Assembly (NCBI RefSeq): GCF_036711975.1
Contig: NC_091969.1
Span: 2,542,001-2,606,000 of the forward strand
DNA: 64,000 bases
Source of the DNA: Onthophagus taurus
Lineage: Eukaryota > Arthropoda > Insecta > Coleoptera > Scarabaeidae
Direction of reading: 5' to 3'
Shown here: piece by piece, positions 52,448-62,299 of the stretch
Numbering within the stretch: position 1 is the first letter of the stretch
Layout of the letters: each line of letters starts with the position of its first letter
Program-made: the position numbers and the translations under genes
Notes under the pieces: model-generated
Told to the model about the DNA's origin: nothing
Database searches by the model: none
What the model saw: the letters and a program-made list of their open reading frames with translations, nothing else

Positions 52448-52968
52448 ATGCTATCAATGGTAAGCAATATTTTTTTTCTCGTCCTAGTATTATTATATCC
52501 TATTTTTTATTGTTATAGAAATTTCGATGCTAGCGAAAAAAAAGGAGGATGAGGGAAGTATCCTCTTATTATCATCTCATCTATATTTTCGCAATCACAG
52601 CGCCGTCTTAACAGTATAATGTTGAGGCACAACGTGATAAAAAGTATTGGATGTTCAGGGATTCGCCATCTCCACAGAGGGTTTAAAGTGAAGGAATTGG
52701 CGATATCAGATGGTACCCATCTTGTATTTCAACCTGCAATAGCCAAAACAGCATCTCAATAGAAAAGAAACCACGGATGTAGAAGAATTTACATAACATC
52801 CCCTACAATGATGGATACTCCTCACTCCATACTCCTCGCTCAAGGAAATTTTGTTGGAGCGTTTAAAGGATGTGGAGACGATTGGAGAAGATTTTTTAAA
52901 AATTTAGCTATCATAAATTTAGATATAAATAAGATGTGTCCTGTTTTATAGAAACAGAAAAATCCTTC

Positions 52969-53001
<33 letters not shown>

Positions 53002-53220
53002 CAACAACATAAACAGCAATTGTTTTCGAAAAAAAAAACACGAAAACATTGTGTGTAAATTTTTAAAAATAAGTTTAGATTATTAATATATACTATAAAT
53101 GTAAGAAAATAAAAAAAATTTATTTCCACTATATATTTTATTTTATTATTAATTTAACTACAAAAGCCAAGTTCATTCGCCTCTAAAAATTATCTTTTTC
53201 ACCCAGAACTCATAGATAAG
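52448..53220 (+). other. P3 intergenic DNA with a decayed exon unit, a 47-codon frame and a CAT repeat
   Basis: 52519 onward resembles a decayed exon 4 of the gene above (AAATTTCGATGCTAGC). ATG at about 52620 opens a short frame (LRHNVIKSIGCSGIRHLHRG) ending at TAG; unrecognised. A (CAT)n microsatellite lies at about 52968-53002. Confidence 0.4.
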
Positions 53221-53221
53221 C

Positions 53222-53440
53222 TCATAGTAGTAGTAGTAGTGGCGGCGCGTGCGCGGGGAGGCGCCGGCGCCGCCGACTAACTAGTGGCAGCGCAGCAGCA
53301 AAAGCGCTTCGGCGCTCGTCGCGTGCGGCTGCGGCCGGTGGGGGCGGCGGGGGTGGGGAGTGACGGGTGGCGAGCCTTAGGGCTGCTGCTGCTGGTGGTG
53401 GTGGTGGTGTGGTAAGTCACTCTCTCTGAAAATGGGGGCA
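53222..53440. other. GC-rich patch in AT-rich DNA
   Basis: Starts with (AGT)n, then GGCGGCGCGTGCGCGGGG, GGCGCCGGCGCCGCCG, and (CTG)n/(GTG)n runs. It ends at a GGTAAGT splice-donor-like site near 53411. No frame with recognised protein. It could be a CpG-rich promoter or 5' exon of a P3 gene; the DNA at 53440-53590 has two GTGACGTCAGAAGT repeats. Confidence 0.45.
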
Positions 53441-53732
53441 CTTCTAATGGTCACGTGGGGGCTGGGGACTACACTTTCGTCAACGCCCATCCTAACCCCC
53501 GCCCTAAGGGGTGGGTGCTTGGAGGGGGCTCTGACGTCAGAAGTATCCTCATGCCATGCTGTGACGTCAGAAGTGTCCTCATTTTCTACCTACTTAGTTG
53601 TTAAATTTATTGGGAGAGGGTGGGGATTGTGAGATATATCATATAATTAAAAAATAAATGTATTCAGTTTACAACTGAATTTGATAAAATATGCATGTTA
53701 ACACTGGGTGTGAAATTTCTGAAAGCCCTTAC

Positions 53733-53982
53733 TGAGTATCAATTAATAAACAATGGAAGAAGTTTCGTGATGATATAGAGAAAGAAAATAAATTTATTGG
53801 GGAAACCTTATATTCCATCGATAGATTTATCATAAAAGTTGGTATTAGTGTGGCGAGAGGTTTTATAACATGTGTGAAATTGATTTTTAAATCTTGGAAT
53901 GATGTAGAATCGAAATCGCATATACTCTCTTTTCATTTAAACAAGTTTAAACAAGTTGAAACAAGTGTTGGTGAGGTTCAAT
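53733..53982 (+). other. Open stretch of about 83 codons without a start
   Basis: Reads KQWKKFRDDIEKENKFIGET, then FIIKVGISVARGFITCVK and ends TGA. Not low-complexity, but I recognise no family and there is a stop just upstream. It may be a decayed P3 gene. Confidence 0.25.
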
Positions 53983-54178
53983 GAACTTTACTTAACTTCG
54001 GTGATTTAATAATAAAAACCGCTTAATTTGCATTTTAGATAACAATAACACCTGACGTGCGAATTGCATCATCCTTCCAGAAACTTCTATTACGCAAAAA
54101 CTGCTTAATTTGCATTTTAGATAACAATAGCACCTGACGTGCGAATTGCATCATCCTTCTAGAAACTTCTATTACACA
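53960..54178 (+). repeat. P3 subterminal repeat with an 82-bp direct duplication
   Basis: 53990-54060 matches 18840-18930 in reverse complement. Two copies starting at 54021 and 54103 (GCTTAATTTGCATTTTAGAT to AAACTTCTATTAC) are 82 bp apart and differ at a few bases. Confidence 0.75.
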
Positions 54179-54298
54179 TTTCCCCACCCCCATTATTTTC
54201 ATACATATAATTACATGTTCTAAATAATTTATTTAGTTTGACAGTTATTTCCAAGCTAACAAGTTACGTTTTATTATTATTAATCTACGAAACGAACC

Positions 54299-54604
54299 AT
54301 GTCTCGTCTAAGTCAATTGGGTCAGTGTAATTTCCCACCGAAAAAATCAATTTCTGAGCTTCAACCAGACACTCCATACCCAATTAAGTGCGCGAAACGG
54401 CTTAAAAAGTGTTGTCGGCCGTCCGTGGTACAGGAACTGGACGCTGGATTCGTAATTTATTTACCAAGACGCATCGCGGAAGATATTACCGACGAAGAAA
54501 TTATAGAACTTAGCAAAATGTCTATAATTTATAAGGGTGCAAAAGACATTGGTAAAACACACCCTGTATATTTACTGGATTTCGTCAAGAAGCCTGAAAC
54601 GTAA
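54299..54604 (+). CDS. LPKRI-family small protein, P3 copy
   Basis: 101 aa from ATG. RLSQLGQCNFPPKKSISEL, TPYPIKCAKRL, then VVQELDAGFVIYLPRRI, ITDEEIIEL, IIYKGA and a Lys tail. About half identical to the P2 copies, with the same length and motif order. Complete, so at least one more intact member sits near the old P3 right end. Role unknown. Confidence 0.6.
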   Translation: MSRLSQLGQCNFPPKKSISELQPDTPYPIKCAKRLKKCCRPSVVQELDAGFVIYLPRRIAEDITDEEIIELSKMSIIYKGAKDIGKTHPVYLLDFVKKPET

Positions 54605-55236
54605 AAACTTTCCGACCGATGACCCAGATGTTCATCTGCATGAATATAAATATAATTGTATTATAAAAGTTATGTATACTTAAAAATTAAATAATAATAA
54701 ATGTATTTCTTTTTTTTTTTCTTTTCTAACACATCATTTTGTTATGTATTTGTAATTTTTATTTTAAAATGTTTCAATATATTTAAATTGGGTTAATTGG
54801 GAAAATTAAATTGTATTATTTAAACCTTTTTCTTCTTTTATTTAAATGTATTTTTTTTCACGTACATAATTTTTGTTAATGAAAATGCATTAAAACAATT
54901 TTATAATTTGTATTATTTTTTTTACTTCCTTAATATTAATGATATATAACATTTCATTTAGGTCAATTATTCCATTGCTCAGCATTATTGCAGCCGCGCC
55001 ACGCCGTTTGTAACTTGACACTTCCACCGGCGAGGTGCATTGCACTTCACTTTGACGATGCGCCGCGTCGATCGTGTAAGTTGACACTTCCGCCCGGCGA
55101 GGAAAGCATTGTATCGCGTAACTCATAATCAGTATTACTTTAGAAACCGAACGTGTCAAACGTAAACCACGCGCAATGTCTCTGTGTTTTTTTTCGGTCT
55201 GTGTGAGTTTAAACCAAAGAAAAAATTTATTCGAAG

Positions 55237-55440
55237 TTGAGTTGGATTTACTCCTTTACCCTATTTGTTGTTCATGGAAAACGTCTTACGAGCTGCGCAT
55301 GGCGTTCCGTTGTGGTGGAGATAGAAGCGGGCTTGCTTCTTAACGTTTTTTTTTACCTACCCGGCTCGCTAAGGGTATTACCGATCAAGAAGGTTACAAG
55401 ATCAATGCATAATAATAATAATAATAAAGGATATTGGTAA
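55237..55440 (+). pseudogene. Fossil LPKRI-family copy
   Basis: GKRL..CAWRSVVVEIEAG and FYLP are recognisable, with insertions and a lost frame afterwards (poly-T slip and an ATA/AAT microsatellite). A second, decayed family copy less than 1 kb from the intact one. Confidence 0.55.
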
Positions 55441-55528
55441 ACCGAAGAACGTTCAAGTAATTGAATATATAAAAAAAGTGCTATAATATTAAGGTTTTTA
55501 TTATTTTTTTTTTACTATTTATTATGTA

Positions 55529-55686
55529 ATGTTTATTATCATTATAAAAATGTTTATTATCATTATAAAAATGTTTATTATCATTATAAAAATGTTTATT
55601 ATCATTATAAAAATGTTTATTATCATTATAAAAATGTTTATTATCATTATAAAAATGTTTATTATCATTATAAAAATGTTTATTAA
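55529..55686 (+). repeat. 21-bp tandem repeat
   Basis: Seven perfect copies of ATGTTTATTATCATTATAAA plus one A, then a diverging eighth. The frame stays open as MFIIIIK repeated, a period effect. Confidence 0.95.
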
Positions 55687-55828
55687 TACTATTATAGGGT
55701 TGATTGGGGGGGCGGAATTGTGTTAAATTGTGTTATTATTATTTTCCGGAATATTCCTAAATTCCTGCGCACGCGCATTCAAGAGTTGTGAGGCGCGCCT
55801 TTATGCGTTCAACGCTCCATCTTTCAGA

Positions 55829-56182
55829 AACGCCGGTTCTAGACAGGAAGTTGTTGCTCCTCCGTGACGTCATCCGTCCGTTGTAAAAGGATAGGGGGGA
55901 GGGGTGTCAAAAAATAGGTTGGTAGCTAGATATGGTGACTTTTAAAAAAGAAGTAGCAGTCTACCTTGTCGGTAGTGGTTTAGTTCCACTACCAACCACT
56001 AGGTGGCGCGTTACTTTTTTTCTAAAAGTCACCTGATCTAGTTACTTTTCCAATACCAACCTACTTTTTTTTCTCCTCCGCCTTAGGTTGGTATCCTTCC
56101 CTATCCTTTTACATTGGGCTGATGACGTCACGGAGGAGCGGAGGAGCAATTTCCGGTCTAGAATCGGCGTTTCTATACTACT
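55829..56182. mobile_element. Miniature Polinton-end palindrome
   Basis: A 354-bp near-palindrome made of two Polinton termini. Left AGAAACGCCGGTTCTAGACA, GTTGCTCCTCCGTGACGTCA; right its complement, ending GGCGTTTCTATACTACT at 56182. The inner arms share AGGTTGGTA and GTGACTTTTA. The left outermost 8-10 bases are missing. The right end could also be the true P3 terminus. Confidence 0.65.
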
Positions 56183-57576
56183 CAAAACAAAATGAAAATC
56201 TGTAAACAATTTCTTAATAAAAATAAAAAATATAAAAGATTAGCTATTAAAACATTTTTTAGGTATATATTTGTAAAGAGGGGTGTAGAAAATTTCGACT
56301 TGTTCATTAAGAAGATCAATGTAATTTTATTGTTTTTACTATGTTTATCAATCTCAAAAGATTCTAATAAATCAAGTTTAAACCCTTTATCACACCTATG
56401 CAATAGTTTCACCCCTTCGAAATCCATACTATGTCCAGTCCCTTTGATGTGTTTGAAAATATTAGAATTGGGTTTATTTTTATGTTCATGTAATCGTATA
56501 TCTAGTCTTCGCCCAGTCTGCCCGATATATACACTATTGCAATCATTGCAGTTGATCTTATAAACACCATTATCATGAGAAATTTCTTTATTATCATTAA
56601 GATGGTGATTGAATAGCAAATTAACTATGGAATTCCTATTACTATATGCTAAAGTCACATTATATTTAGAAAATAAACTTTGGGCCTTTTGAGTCAAACT
56701 ATTATAAGAAACATATTTATATAAATTGTCTTTTTTAAATTTTGTATATAGAGGATCCTTTGTTTGTTGTATCTTGGCTAAAAGCATATTAAGTGTTTTG
56801 TATGTGCACTTATTTTGTTTACCTAGATTAAAAATATAGTTCAATTCTTTGATTCTATTTTCATGTGATAAAGGGTAATCTAGTACTCTATTAAAAAAGA
56901 AACGAAAACTTGCCATTTTTTGGGAAAATGGGTGTGCTGAATCAAAGGGAATAACAGTTGAAATTGTGGTTTGTTTTCTATAAATGTCATAGGTTATTGT
57001 ATCTTTTACATTGATCAGTTCCAGATCTAGAAAAGTAATTTCCTTTTTCTCGAGCTCCAGAGTAAATTTTAATTTATCTTGTATGTTGTTGATATATGTA
57101 TGAAGCTTATTTAAATCAATACTATTACCTTCCCATACCATAAAAATGTCATCAACATAACGAACCCATTTTGTGATATTATTTACAAAAGGATTAAGGT
57201 TTGAAAAAATATAGTTGTTTTCAACATAATCCAGATATATGTCAGCCCGGATACCTGACAAAGGCATTCCCATCGGCAGTCCATCTTTGATCTTATAGAC
57301 GTTATTGTTGAATTTACAAAAATTCATAGTAACTATATGTTTCAGTATAGTGTCTAGTTGAGTTGTTAAATTTTTATCTTTGAAATGTTCTCTGAATATT
57401 TTACTGGTTAAATTCAGGGTGATGTCTATGGGTACATTTGAATATCGATTTGTTACGTCAAATGACAGCATAATTTTATCCTTTAGATCAAGGTGTTTGG
57501 TATTTTGGATAAATTCTTTCGAATTAGAAACGGTATATTTAGGTTGGAAGTTTATTTTTTGAAACACACCAAGCAT
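56182..57576 (-). pseudogene. Penelope-like RT and GIY-YIG endonuclease
   Basis: 464 codons are open. RT catalytic aspartates lie in SFDVT and RYVDDIF. GIY-YIG: GVYKI...SVYIGQTGR with Arg and a downstream Glu (FEIDKHSKNN). Bases near 56300 are lost relative to copy 2, which continues IDLLNEQVEIFYTPLY, so the last about 50 residues here are out of frame. The upstream RT fingers are split off by a frameshift. Confidence 0.85.
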
Positions 57577-58400
57577 AAATTTGGCTAACTTCGATGTGGG
57601 TGAATTGTTGAAGGCTGTTATAGGTCTTATTGGAATATCTATTTTGTGTAGCTTTGGTAAGGAATATGTTGTAAATGCATTTCAGTTTAATTTAAAATAG
57701 TTGGTATAGATGGCGTTGTAGAATGTCGATAACGTAGAGTAAAAAGAATAAAAAAGATGGTAGTAGATTGGGTAGATTGTCAGTTGTAGAAAACGTTAGG
57801 GTTTTGTTTAAGAAAACAAGTTGTTATTTTATTATACTAATATTGACTAATATACTGAAACTAAAGTGTTATTCTGGATTTATTTCACGCCCTCTTCCAC
57901 TAAAACAACAGAATATAATTTATTAAGATCAGGGTTCATGCTTATGAAATTCATACTGAAGAAATTGTTTATACGTTTATGTTGTAAATGAGGGGTAAAT
58001 TCGATAAGAGCATCTTTATTACCGTTAATAATTTCTTTCGTTTTTCTGATGATTGAATCTAACGGATCCTTGTTCAATATTTCATAGTTATTATTATTCA
58101 TAAAATGTTCCGTTTTTTTGTATATATGATTCTTTTTCGATAATTACAATACCTGCACCTTTATCTGCTTTAACGAACACAGCATTGTTTTGTTCTATTT
58201 TGTTTTTAATTGATTTAATTATTTTTTTATATTTAATTTGCAAAGGGTTTAATGGCTTGTTTTATTAAGAAAGAGATTAAGTCACTTCTGATGTCAGTAT
58301 AGTCTGGTAGTTTTTTGACTATTGTATCGAAATCTGTGGTTAATAATGGAAAATTGACTGTGGGGTTTATTGCAAATTTATGACACTTATTTAAAAAGTG
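56183..58400 (-). mobile_element. Penelope-like element, copy 1
   Basis: On the minus strand from 58400: N-terminal region with KADKGAGIVIIEKE (about 58150), the segment SLPKLHKIDIPIRP (about 57640), then an RT frame 56182-57576 with MLSFDVTNRYSNVP, GLPMGMPLSGIRADIYL and RYVDDIF, and a C-terminal GIY-YIG nuclease (GVYKINCNDCNSVYIGQTGRRLDIRLHEH, shown at residues about 340-370). Stops near 58240 and 58100 and a frameshift between N-terminal and RT parts break it. GIY-YIG plus this RT is diagnostic of Penelope-like elements. Confidence 0.88.
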
Positions 58401-59560
58401 GTTTCTCAAAAAATGGCAAGTTTTCGTTTCTTTTTTAATAGAGTACTAGATTACCCTTTATCACATGAAAATAGAATCAAAGAATTTAACTATATTTTTA
58501 ATCTTGGTAAACAAAATAAATACACATACAAATCACTTAATAAGCTTTTAGCCAAGATACAACAAACAAACGATCCTCTATATACAAAATTTAAAAAAGA
58601 CAATTTATATAAACATGTTTCTTATAATAGTTTGACTCAAAAGGCCCAAAGTTTATTTTCTAAATATAATGTGACTTTAGCATATAGTAATAGGAATTCC
58701 ATAGTTAATTTGCTATCCAATCACCATCTTAATGACAATAAAGAAATTTCTCATGATAATGGTGTTTATAAGATCAACTGCAATGATTGCAATAGTGTAT
58801 ATATCGTGCAGACTGGGCGAAGACTAGATATACGATTATATGAACATAAAAATAAACCCAATTCTAATATTTTCAAACACATCAAAGAGACTGGACATAG
58901 TATGGATTTCGAAGGGGTGAAACTATTGCATAGGTGTGATAAAGGGTTTAAACTTGATTTATTAGAATCTTTTGAGATTGATAAACATAGTAAAAACAAT
59001 TACATTGATCTTCTTAATGAACAAGTCGAAATTTTCTACACCCCTCTTTACAAATATATACCTAAAAAATGTTTTAATAGCTAATCTTTTATATTTTTTA
59101 TTTTTTTATTTTTATTAAGAAATTGTTTACAGATTTTCATTTCGTTTTGTGAGCAATTTAAATGTAACATAACGTAGTTTTATCTCTCTTAAACGTTTAT
59201 TTTCTTGTAACTTCGATAAATTTACTTTAGTCGCATAACCAGTATTTGTCGAATTTTCTGTTAAGTAAGTTTTAGATTCCATTTTGTCTCATGACAAATT
59301 TGTAACGTGTTAACTATAAGATCTTGCTTCGTTAATTTCTTGGTGATATTTTGTTAGTTGATTGTTTGTTTTCAACAGGTGTGTTGTTCTATGAGGTTTT
59401 ACATTTTTTTAAGGACTTGGCGTGAGTTAATAGTAAATTTGTTTAATTACGATGATTTAAATTTTGGTTTATTGTTTCATTTAATTAAGATTTTGACTGA
59501 TGATGAAGTAATACTTCGAAACCGGTTTCAATAAATATTTAAACAGCATGTACAAGAAGT
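58398..59560 (+). mobile_element. Penelope-like element, copy 2 (3' part, inverted to copy 1)
   Basis: Begins at CTCAAAAAATGGCAAG, directly abutting the 5' side of copy 1. Its frame 58398-59084 equals the last 228 residues of the RT/GIY-YIG protein and ends in frame (MASFRFFFNRVLDYPLS...). Here the second motif reads YIVQTGR where copy 1 has YIGQTGR, a change at the conserved glycine. Noncoding 3' sequence continues to about 59560 with a ribozyme-like motif. Confidence 0.8.
59497..59529 (+). ncRNA. Hammerhead-ribozyme-like motif in Penelope 3' region
   Basis: CTGATGA (59497-59503), a hairpin GAAGT-AAT-ACTTC (59505-59517), GAAA (59518-59521), then ACCGGT as a minimal self-complementary helix and TTC. 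This order is that of hammerhead ribozymes, which Penelope-like elements are known to carry. A bulged T sits before helix II and I find no good helix I, so this copy may be inactive. Confidence 0.4.
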
Positions 59561-59589
59561 ATTTTCATTTTTTCTAATTAATCACCATT

Positions 59590-60060
59590 TTACATTTTAT
59601 ATAGTTCAACACAATTTTCTTTCGCAAACTCCAAATTCATCGACTCGAATGGATAGCAGTATGAGTTTAGATATACTTTAAGATCTATAATGTTCAAGTG
59701 ATCGAAAAGTGTACAATCTGAATTCGGCTGATCCTTTCGATTGGTTTGGAATGCAACTATAACGTATTGAGGTCTACCTCTGTTAGTTGTTGACGTGACC
59801 GACCAAATCTCTTTATTTCCCTTTCTCATTGAAGGTAGCTCATAAAAAGACCACCTCCGAAACGGTACGGGGATGTTTGCGTTTTTATTTAAGCCATCTA
59901 ACAGCTTTATCTTTATAGATGGGTTTGGGTACACATGTTTCGCCAACAATGTAACTGTTTTTACAGTAAACTCTGCGGTGCTAGAATCAGCGCAAAAAGG
60001 AGTCTCGATCGGCACACACGACATTCGCATACTAATTACGTTAGGAAAATATTTTGGCAA
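59590..60060 (-). pseudogene. Major capsid fragment from another Polinton lineage
   Basis: About 156 codons. WSVTSTTNRGRPQYVIVAFQ, TNRKDQP, DHLNIIDLKVYLNSYCYPFE and VELYKM align with WTIKTSTQLEKPRYFILGFQ, INRKDNP and so on in the P1 major capsid protein. A stop lies upstream near 60080 and the 3' part is cut where the Penelope DNA begins. An orphan piece from a lineage clearly distinct from P1. Confidence 0.75.
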
Positions 60061-60587
60061 ATGGGGATTGCTAGGTTATATTGTAATACTCGCTATTCCG
60101 CAATAACCACTTGTTATTAACTTCAACTCTGGATTAAAATGACATGTAAAGTTAACACTTATTTTGCATATCAATTTCCAAAAACATTTGATTAATATTG
60201 AGAAACGATTATAAACATATCAAAAGTTGTATCCTTATGAAATTTCACTATAATTTTATACTGTATGTGTCGTTTATGTAACACTGTAATAGCTTCTTGA
60301 ATGCTGGATTTATTTATCTTTTTCTCAACACTGTTCATAAACAGATTTTATTTGCAATGTTAAACTTTAATTTAAGATACAAAAAAAAGTCCCATGAAAT
60401 TAGCTTTTTTATGTAGTTTCAAGCCAATACTTTCCGTTCCTAAAAAAGTAAATTGCGCATATTTGCGCATTTTTAATAAAATGGCTAATATACAGGGTGA
60501 TGTCTACGAATATTCGACAGTGAATACTGAAGTTTTGAAACTATTAACTGTTAACAATTTTTCAGAATAACTATTTTTTATGAATTA

Positions 60588-60711
60588 ATATTAATACTAA
60601 CTCTATTATTAGATCTACAACTAGAAGCTTTCCGGCTTAACCGTGAGTCTTTAATAAAGAGTCACGATTCAGATACTATGTTGTAACCTTCTTCCCAAAC
60701 AAGTCCGAAGT
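60588..60711. repeat. Dispersed palindromic repeat family, copy 5 (decayed)
   Basis: ATCTACAACTAGAAGCTTTC and AACCTTCTTCC match the family with many changes. Confidence 0.5.
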
Positions 60712-60768
60712 ATTTTTTAGTTAAACGACACAATTCTATTATACAATCAATTATATAATTGGTACTAT

Positions 60769-60965
60769 ATGCCTGTGGCAGTGCATAAAATGCTTGTGCA
60801 TGGCCACTTAATAATAAAATCATTAAGTATCCAGATTGGCCTGCTTTCAGAAGATGCGCAAGAAACTCGGAATAAAGACCTTAGAATGTATAGAGAGAAC
60901 TTTTCCAGAAAAATGTCAAGAATACACAATAATAGAGACATTTTAAACAGACTATTAAAATCTTC
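60769..60965 (+). other. Coding-like fragment ahead of a Polinton-terminus-like sequence
   Basis: Contains GLLSEDAQETRNKDLRMYR and FSRKMSRIHNNRDILNRLL. I have a loose impression of this pattern from repeated insect ORFs, but cannot name it. The frame ends at the terminus-like AGTAGTATAG. Confidence 0.35.
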
Positions 60966-61010
60966 AGTAGTATAGTAATGAGAGTTCTGGACCAGAAACG
61001 ATCCTTAAGG
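60966..61010 (+). repeat. Polinton left-terminus-like sequence
   Basis: AGTAGTATAGTAATGAGAG, TTCTGGACCAGAAACGATCC parallels the P1 start AGTAGTGTAAAAAGGCCG, ATTCTGGACAGGAAGTGATC. It then runs into the Tc1-like DNA, so only a short end remains. Confidence 0.5.
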
Positions 61011-61950
61011 ATCGTAGGATCGGGGTCGACGGTGGCGCCATCTAGCGGGGGGCGGACGTGGCATGGAGTCTATAAGTCGCTGTGTTGTGGCGAGAGGGAT
61101 GGCCAACCATGCCACCTCAACTCGCCTCCATAGCTCCTCAACGTTGGCCGAGGAAGCCGGATAACGTAGAAGTCTCCGACCAGTCATGTCCCAAACATGT
61201 TCGATCGGATTCAGATACGGAAACCGAGCTAGCCATGGAAGCATTCGTATACGGTGCTCTTCCACAAAGGTCTGTACAACACGCCCGATGTGTTGTCGTA
61301 CGTTGTCGTGCATGTATAGCAGACCTGGGAGCCGCCGAACGTAGGGAAGCACAATGGGCCGCAGCACCTCATCTACGTATCGTTGACCCGTCATGGTCTG
61401 CTATACGCGCAGCAGACGTGTACGTCCACCATATGTAATCGCACACCATACCATAATGTTCGGTTGTCGGTGGATAGGACGTTCTTGCCACAATGCTCGA
61501 GTAGACGATCACCACGGCTCCGACGTACTAAAATTGGCTCATCACCGCTGCTCAATTCGAATCTTGATTCGTCATAAACAAAATGTCCCTCTACTCGGCA
61601 ACCTACTAATGCCTAGCGTTGATCCACTCGTGACGTATGCTGCGGTGCTCGGGTGTTACTTTAATCCGCTGTATCGCACGACGCGCGCGCAATCCACTAT
61701 CTACCAAGCGCAGCCGTACAGTTCGCGTAGTGAGTGCGCCTTCCCCTGTCGGTGGCCAGACAGCTCCAAGTTGCCTTGAGGAGGACACACACGACGCTAA
61801 AGCGCTGAGCACAAGAGCGCGATCCTCGTGTGCTGGGGACGCGTAGGGCCGTCCCGGCCGCGGCTGAAGGTACTTACGTCCTACCTCAAACCATTCTCGC
61901 CATGCCCGTTGCACTGCCGATAAGAACCCGCTCGAGACCTCAATACACCC
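61005..61950 (-). pseudogene. Tc1-like transposase, broken
   Basis: Reading the minus strand from 61914: an N-terminal helix-turn-helix-like part (GRPYASPAHEDRALVLSAL, TRTVRLRLVDSGLRARR), then FVYDESRFELSSGDEP (first catalytic Asp), then MTGQRYVDEVLRP, MHDNVRQHIGR and LNPIEHVWDMTGRRL (second Asp and the third, acidic, position as Asp or Glu nearby). At least one frameshift and a stop near 61400 separate the parts. The GC-rich composition differs from the neighbours and suggests a different origin. Confidence 0.75.
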
Positions 61951-62299
61951 TTAATGTGCATACCCACAAACATTCCTCGCTCAAACTAGCTTAAGTAACG
62001 CGATCGCCCATCCATTGCGCACAGAGTACGATAACAATGTGGTCCCTCACACCACACTAAAAACAACCGGAATTTTCCATCCACTTCGGTCTCCATAGCG
62101 ACGGAATGTTCCACTTGGAAGGGCGGCTCAGTCAACAATGCCGCGACAGAACAACTCGAAACTCCCTGAATAAACTCGTCTACAGTAAACCTTAATAAAT
62201 TCATGCTGAATTATATCCATTAGTTAGTACTATTTGTATTTTTTGCCGTTATATATCGTATGCCGAATATCGTGAGCACGTACTCCAGTAAATTATGTA

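Noticed and set aside
55529..55726. 65-codon MFIIIIK-repeat frame
   Set aside because: A 21-bp tandem repeat artefact.
20874..56182. P1, P2 and P3 as one giant virus genome
   Set aside because: The exact target duplications (CATATT, GCAAT), duplicated TIRs and two different PolB genes show separate nested insertions.
61082..61846. Several plus-strand frames
   Set aside because: Antisense of the GC-rich Tc1-like transposase remnant.
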